A DNA stretch of 64,000 bases from NCBI GenBank assembly GCA_036768485.1, contig JAVLUZ010000150.1:2592410-2656409 (forward strand), in the 5' to 3' direction. The notes beneath the pieces were generated by a model. It had not been told where the DNA came from. It did not search any database and saw only the letters and a list, made by a program, of their open reading frames with translations. Of the stretch, positions 58,375 through 64,000 are shown in pieces. A program made the position numbers and the translations under genes. This DNA is from Mermis nigrescens (Eukaryota; Nematoda; Enoplea; Mermithida; Mermithidae). Position 1 is the stretch's first letter, and each line of letters starts with the position of its first letter.

Positions 58375-59648
58375 GTATGACCCTCACCTTAGAAAAAACC
58401 AAAATACGTCCCCCCAGAAACCAAAATACTCCACAGAATTCAATTTTTTTCGTTTTTTTCACAATTTTTTGATGCCAATGGATAGTGCTCGATAAGAAAC
58501 GTTGAAAAATTGTGTTTTTCGCCATACCACCATTTTTAGGGCCATTTTTAGACCTTTGAAAAATCTTGCGCCCCCAGAATTTTGGTGCCGCCCCCTATGC
58601 TAAGAACACGTTGAATTGAGCAATAATCTCTTGAAAATTACGGTCAGCTTAGCGCACTGCAATGACATTGAAGACTAACATAGAGCATAACCATATTATC
58701 AAATATTATTAAATCAATAAATATAAATATATTATTGAATTAAATATAAAATATAATAAAAAATAGATGTCACATCGAAATACATAAAGTGCAGGGATAA
58801 ATAATCCATGTTAAGTTTTCCCATTTTGCCTCACGTTAAAATGACGACGATAGCCCTTTTTTAGCTCCACAATTCTTAAGGAACGGGAAAAGTACCAAGA
58901 ATTACTTTCACTAGTGCGTTGCTTTAATGCACATGCCTTTTCTGTCACATATTCATTATTTTTTCACACTATAATCAACACTAAGTGAATCGACTTGCAA
59001 AAATAGGATAGCAAGGACATAAGATTTTAGCTCAAAGGCCATTTTTATTTAACTACATGCCACTTCTGTCGCATGTCATATCCTTAGATCGCATCGCAAC
59101 CGCTTCTGGCGTAGAAAATCTTGTAGGTTATTTCTTGAATTGTGAAACTCTTTTCTCACTATACTTGAAAAACTCCTCTAATTAAACCAAACCCGAAAAA
59201 GCTTTACACTGGCCTGGAATGTTAGAAAGTTCTCCTTCGTACTCATACATGTACGGTTAAAAATTTTGGGTGGGGGGTCGTCGGTAGGGAGTAAATGACC
59301 TCCAATTTTTGGCTACAAACGGCCCAAAATTCAATTTTTTCCTTAAAATCAGGGGGAGGCTCAAAACTTTTCTTAGGTACAGGTGGTGGCCAACTTTGGG
59401 TGGAGGATCCCCTCATCTTCCTCTTACAAGTTCGTACATTTACGTGTAACGGGAGATTCGGACAGATCACGCATCCAAAGTTGGTCGCTCCTTATTTCTC
59501 TAACAATCTTCCAACCCCTTCCTTGCCCAGACTTTAGAGAAAAAACTTGCGTTTTCAGACTATTTTTCGAAGATTTTTGCCCTTTTCGATCAGTAATGGG
59601 ACGTCATTCACCCCTTTTCGATATAAATAAATGCATACCATTTCCACT

Positions 59649-60069
59649 TAGTGTTTTTTTGCACAAGTTCCGTTTGTACATGTAAAAAGATGGTCCCTAA
59701 AAGTCTTTGTACATTTTGTACACACAATTTTAGGGTACTATAATATGATACAGTAGCGATTTTAGTGTGGCAAAACCAGAGTTATTCGACCTTTGGTAGT
59801 GTACTTTAGCTAATTTCTGGGTTTCTGATGGCCAAAAGCACTAACAGTTGTCTTGACATTTTTTCCTTCAAAATGCAATTTCTGACATTATAAAGATACA
59901 TAAAACACACAATTACTCATTTCGGCGCGAAGCGCCGAAAGTTTTTTCGAATTTTAGAAGTTTTTTTGCAATTTTTGTCTTCCCAAAATCTTTGTACATG
60001 TACAAAGACGGTCCCGAAAAGTCTTTGTACATCGAGAAAAATCTTTGCCGAATACAAAAGAGACCACTG
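59649..60069. mobile_element. Short TGTAC-family repeat (~420 bp)
   Basis: The left end reads TAGTGTTTTTTTGCACAAG and the right end ends in CCACTG. Subterminal TTTGTACA motifs and the central palindrome CGGCGCGAAGCGCCG at ~59923 tie it to the 741-bp family. Relatives lie at 12270-12720, 57250-57640 and 61299-61444. A clean target-site duplication was not found. It ends 69 bp from the Bre1 exon donor at 60138. Confidence 0.65.
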
Positions 60070-60137
60070 ATTTTACCCAAAATTTTATGTTCAATACCAT
60101 CCCAATGTGCGCGTATGCATGCAAGCAAGCAAATTAC

Positions 60138-60502
60138 GTTGATAGATAAGGAATGATTCTTCTCTTGCAGTCGGGCGGCCAGCTTTTGCAATCGTTCATT
60201 GTCTTGCCTTAAGGCAAAATTGTCGGCGATCAACTGATCATCGATCGCTTCACTCTTTCTGGCTTCATTTTCAGTCGCATTTTGTCCAATATCAACAACA
60301 TCATCCTCATTTTCACCCTTTAATTTGACGCGCATAAGTTTGGTGATTTTTTCGCTACGTTGAGAAAGTCGATCGAAACACTTGACTAGTTTGGCAATGT
60401 TTTGCTTTGAAAATTCGACTCGCTGAATCATCTCTCGATCGAGTTCTTCGCGTTCCCATTGCGAGAGCAATGTTAGAAAGGAGGACGCGTTCTCCGACTC
60501 GG
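60138..60502 (-). CDS. Bre1: BRE1 E3 ubiquitin ligase, first exon visible in window
   Basis: This is the most 5' exon of the minus-strand Bre1 gene that can be seen. The acceptor is AAATTTCAG; 2 bases of a split codon are followed by 121 codons, and the donor is AAC|GTAATT. The text ASSFLTLLSQWEREELD, followed by a coiled-coil stretch and RLQEKNHSLSIN, matches the region of animal RNF20/RNF40 and insect Bre1 about 150-250 residues from the N-terminus (recognised from family knowledge). Bre1 works with the E2 Rad6 to monoubiquitylate histone H2B in the nucleus, which supports transcription elongation and H3K4/K79 methylation. The exon starts mid-codon, and no exon upstream of it was found up to 64000, so the N-terminal ~150-200 residues are missing from this window. 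Confidence 0.88.
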
Positions 60503-60732
60503 CTGAAATTTGCTCAATATCAATTAAAACATACGTATAACAGAGGGATGGGGGATAATCTTCCAGCCAAAGCCGGTCGCTCCCTATCCCCCGAAACCAG
60601 AAAATTTTTGACTTTTGCCCCCAATTTTTAGGAAGCTTTGCGTTTTTTTGCGGTTTTTAAGTGCTATTTGGGCCGTTTTGGGGCAAACATTGGAGATCAT
60701 TTACACCCACCCCTTAACGTTGGCAGAGGACA

Positions 60733-61109
60733 ATACAAGATCTTGGGGGGTCGAAACATTTCCTCCCCCAGAAAAGTTTTCACCCCACCCAAATTCGCGA
60801 CTTTCCAAGAGTTTCCGAAGAAATTCGTAGAAAAGGAGCCTTTTCAAGCGTTTTCAGCTATCTGCTTGCTCAAAAGTATCAAATTTTCGGCGCTTCGCGC
60901 CTTATACGCATTTCTTTAAATTTTTTTCAATTTATTCGAATCTTTGATTTTTCGAAATTCTCATGATTTTATGATCTGAGAAATATAGAGCATCATCGAA
61001 ACCACCGAAAAATTATGTTTTCGACGCGTATCCGCTACCTCTGATCCAAAAATCGGCACTTTTGATTCTCACCTCCCCCAGAATTCCAATGCTGTGCGTG
61101 TATGCAGGG
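60733..61109 (+). mobile_element. CATACATG-family MITE
   Basis: It has ATACAAGATCTTGGGG, CGGCGCTTCGCGCC at ~60888, the TAGAGCATCATCGAAACC core and a CAATGCTGTGCGTGTATG end. The ends are approximate. Confidence 0.65.
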
Positions 61110-61444
61110 GCCTTCACCCGAAATTTCGAACCGTTCATGTCTGAGTAGAAATATTTAAAGACTTAACGATAGCATGATTCTCCTGGAATTTTTTAAAAAC
61201 CTACAATGAGTGAACCATCCGTAATTACAAAAATTAGAGTGAGATTTCATTTAGCAAAAAAACAAGAGTGTAGAAAAAAGAGAACAAATTAGCAGTAGAT
61301 GCAGTGTTTTTTGTACAAGGTCCGTTTGTACATGTACAAAGATGGTCCCTAAAAGTCTTCGTACATTTTGTACACACAAATTTTCGGGTACTATAATATG
61401 GTACAGTAGCGATTTTACTGTGACAAAAACAGAGTTCTTCGACC

Positions 61445-64000
61445 CAGTGATCGGACCGAGGCCTCGGCCTCGGCAAGCCTCGGCGTTTTTTGGAGCCTCG
61501 GCCTCGGCGCCGAGGGCGAAGCTGAAAAGTGCCGAGGCGCCGAGGGTTAAAATCAAATTTGAATAAGTTTAATATGTCTGTTGAATATTAACTATTTAGA
61601 ATGCATCTGCAGTACAAAGGCTATTTTTTACCTATAGACTTTTCTTGTGGTTTCAGTCGCGTACCCAGTTACACAAAGTTACATACAGCAAAGTGCCAAT
61701 TTATTATTCATGTGATGACTAAGTTTTAATTCTCATGCTTGCTACATGGATCGGAAATACACATTCCCGAAGGGAGGGGTGAGGGAGGTTTATTACCCCC
61801 TCTCAGGGTACAAGACTCAAGTCACTGTCAGACGATTTTTGGTGAAAATGTTTTGAATATTTTTGAACCCAATTTTTACTATGGCAAAAGTGCAGCTAAC
61901 TATTAGAATTTCCCGAAATGATAGAGTATTTTTGAATGTAAGCAAGAATAAATAGACAAACTGTCACTATAAAACATGAATGAAACAGCTCAAAATTTTC
62001 GGGAGGGGCTCCTCGGCATACATGTAACGGCTAGAAATTTCGGGTGGGGGATTAGCGACTCTAATTCTATGTCAAAAATGGCAAAAGGACCTAAAATAGC
62101 CAACAAAGCGCAAATTTTCGCCAAAAATGGGGAGGTTCACTGTTTTTTTTGTACGAGCCTCTTTGTACATGTACAAAGATCTCCGGAAAAGTCTTTATAC
62201 GAGCGAAAATTTTTTTGTGCATATAACGTATAGATATACAATTGAATGTACACATTTTTACGTACTACTAGATTGTTATCCGTGACCCGCACTCTTCGCA
62301 AAAGGTGTAACTTTGTCCTAAATACAGCTAATTATATTAGTTTGGCCCGAAACGCCAAAACTTTCATGAGTCTTAGGTTGAAATTACGCATAAAATTCGA
62401 CTCAGCAAGTTAAAATGACTTTCGTTACACAATTATAAATAATAAGCGGTTGCAATGTGCTGACTGAATCTCATAATAGACACCAATTTGCTTATGAATT
62501 TAATGCAACACAAAGATAAAAGAGTCAATTTTATCTTCAAACGGCAGAAAACAGTGCAAAGTTGTTTAATAGTTCTTTTTTCTGCATAAAATCTTTATAA
62601 AACAGTGAAAATAGATGTAAAAGATGCTTTAATCTGTACAGAGATGCTTACAGATAGATTTTGGAGTGTTAAATGCCCGCGCTTGGAGCTAAATAGAATG
62701 TAATTATGATACTCGGCGCGAAGCGCCGATAATTTTCAGAAATTTTGCTAAAAAATACTCCAAAAAACGTTAAAATTACTATTACTTTGCCCAAAAAGTC
62801 TTTGTACATTGTACAAAGATGGCTCCGAAAATCTTTGTACGAGCCTCAAAATCTTTGTCTCGTACAAAAAAAAACAGTGGGAGGGTGGGTCAAAATTTTC
62901 TGACGTTGGAGGCAAGGGTTAGGGGAGGACGTCCAACCCTGGGTGGGTGGGGAATTCCCCAAAGCCCTTCCTGTTACACGTATGGTTTTCGGCCATTTTT
63001 ATGGGAGAGGGCGCAAATGATTACGAATTTTCGGCCGAAAATCGCAAAAACGCACCTAAAAGTGGCCAATAAATGCAGGTTTTGCCAAAAATCAATTTTG
63101 GCTCGTGCATTTTTTGGAGCCATTTTTATACAATGTTAAAATACTTTCTTGGACAAAGTGATATTAATTATATCGTTTTTCAGTATTTTTTAGGAAATTT
63201 CAAAAAATTTCGGCGCTCCGCGCAAAATATCGCTAATATACTGTATTCAGATTGAAGCAGAGGCATTAAACATTCAAAAATCAATTTTTGTGTAATCTAG
63301 GCATCTTTATGCAGATTTAAATATCTTTTGTATCCATTTATACTGTTTTTGAAAATTTTATGCAAAACAAGTACTATTTAATAACTCAGCGCATTTAGCC
63401 GTTCAAAGATAAAATTGACTAATTTATCCTGATGTTGCATTGGATTTCTAAGCACAGTAGTGCTTATTACAAGATTTAATTGGCATATTGCAATATCTGT
63501 AATATTTCTGATTTTGTAGTACAAGTTGTTTTAGCTTTCTCAGTCAAGTTTTATGTGTAAATTTCATCAAAAGCTCATAAAAATTTCGGCGCTTCGCGCC
63601 AAATAATCTTATGAACTATATCCAGGCCGAATTATCACATTTAGGACCACGGTTTTTTGTATTCGAGAGATTTTTCATAATGTACAGACTTTTCAGGACT
63701 GTCTTTGTACATGCGCAAAGATTTTTGGAGAGACAAAAACTGTAAAATTCGTTTGTTCGTTTATTTCTTTGACACTGTTTTCTTATTTATGTATGGTAAT
63801 AAAAGTTTTTAAGTGCTTGTTCAGCCATATTTTTTATTAACTTTTCCAAGTCTTCAACGGCAACTTGTTAAATTAAGTATGCTTTCATTCTGCTGACTTT
63901 ATTCAATAAATCCTTCACACATTTAATCTACTATTATTGAAAATGACATTCGATAAAGTATTCAATATTACGATTATTCTCTAGCTCATGTGCATACAAA
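61445..64000. mobile_element. Second copy of the 2.6-kb hAT-like element, cut by the window end
   Basis: It begins CAGTGATCGGACCGAGG and follows the copy at 55763 closely, including the GCCTCGG-rich end. It differs by a 742-bp MITE insertion (62138-62879) and by lacking about 600 bp present in the first copy at 57352-57957. It runs off the window about 150 bp before its expected right end. It has itself inserted into a TGTACAAAG-type repeat (61299-61444), the target reading TTCTTCGACC. Confidence 0.8.
62138..62879. mobile_element. 742-bp hAT-like MITE, TGTAC family, opposite orientation
   Basis: Near full-length inverted copy of the element at 46180-46920, with the same CACTGTTTTTTTTGTACGA ends. 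Its flanks are degraded copies of the target GGAGGGTT; the unoccupied target is visible in the paralogous element near 56484-56494. It shows that the 2.6-kb host element was present before this insertion. Confidence 0.88.

Larger units (their letters stand above)
55729..58599 (-). mobile_element. CAYA MITE interrupted by the 2.6-kb element
   Basis: The left part (55729-55762) starts CATACCTGGGCG and the right part (58375-58599) ends CCCCCTATG. Flanks CTCAGAAC (55721-55728) and CTAAGAAC (58600-58607) agree at 7 of 8 bases. Without the nested element it is a typical ~250-bp member of the family also seen at 6525, 9942, 17845 and elsewhere. Its left end lies 48 bp upstream of the Bre1 acceptor at 55681. 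Confidence 0.8.

Overview
The window looks like a piece of an animal nuclear genome, most likely an arthropod. It is AT-rich, and two spliced protein genes sit in a very dense population of small non-autonomous DNA transposons. The arthropod call rests on a secreted-type protein with a chitin-binding (peritrophin-A-like) cysteine domain and on long introns loaded with hAT-like and mariner-like MITEs and a Helitron. I cannot name the species. I see no bacterial operons, rRNA, tRNA or CRISPR array.

Layout. (1) Positions 1-4087: no convincing exon. This stretch holds a 24-bp palindromic tandem repeat and a dispersed repeat unit flanked by ~180-bp direct repeats. (2) Positions 4088-22282, plus strand: five exons with matching splice phases (4088-4813, 7724-8190, 14441-14710, 20144-20398, 21848-22282) encode the last ~716 residues of an extracellular-type protein. 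It has an Asn/Asp/Ser-rich segment, Pro-rich linkers, one six-cysteine chitin-binding domain, a Thr/Pro-rich linker and a Gln/Asn-rich tail. Its first exon(s) were not found. (3) Positions 22283-28764: 6.5 kb between the converging genes, with many MITEs and one exon-like stretch broken by a MITE. (4) Positions 28765-60502, minus strand: twelve exons of a Bre1 (RNF20/RNF40-type) histone H2B E3 ubiquitin ligase, ending in a C3HC4 RING. The 12 exons give ~834 codons over ~31.7 kb; the N-terminal exon(s) are expected beyond position 64000. All phases agree except in the exon at 41400-41646, where one base appears to be missing in a homopolymer. (5) Positions 60503-64000: repeats only, including the second copy of a 2.6-kb element.

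Mobile elements dominate the non-coding sequence. Many can be delimited to the base because their terminal inverted repeats are flanked by target-site duplications (TSDs): 8 bp for several hAT-like families, 10 bp for one MITE, 6 bp for a 4.8-kb element, and an A/T insertion site for a Helitron. Several are nested, so relative insertion order can be read. A GC-rich near-palindrome, GGCGCTTCGCGCC, recurs in more than 20 places across families that otherwise look different. Some insertions lie only 40-50 bp upstream of Bre1 splice acceptors.

The two genes have no obvious functional link: one product is probably an extracellular chitin-associated protein, the other a nuclear chromatin enzyme. 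Family assignments are from sequence reading only; no database search was run.
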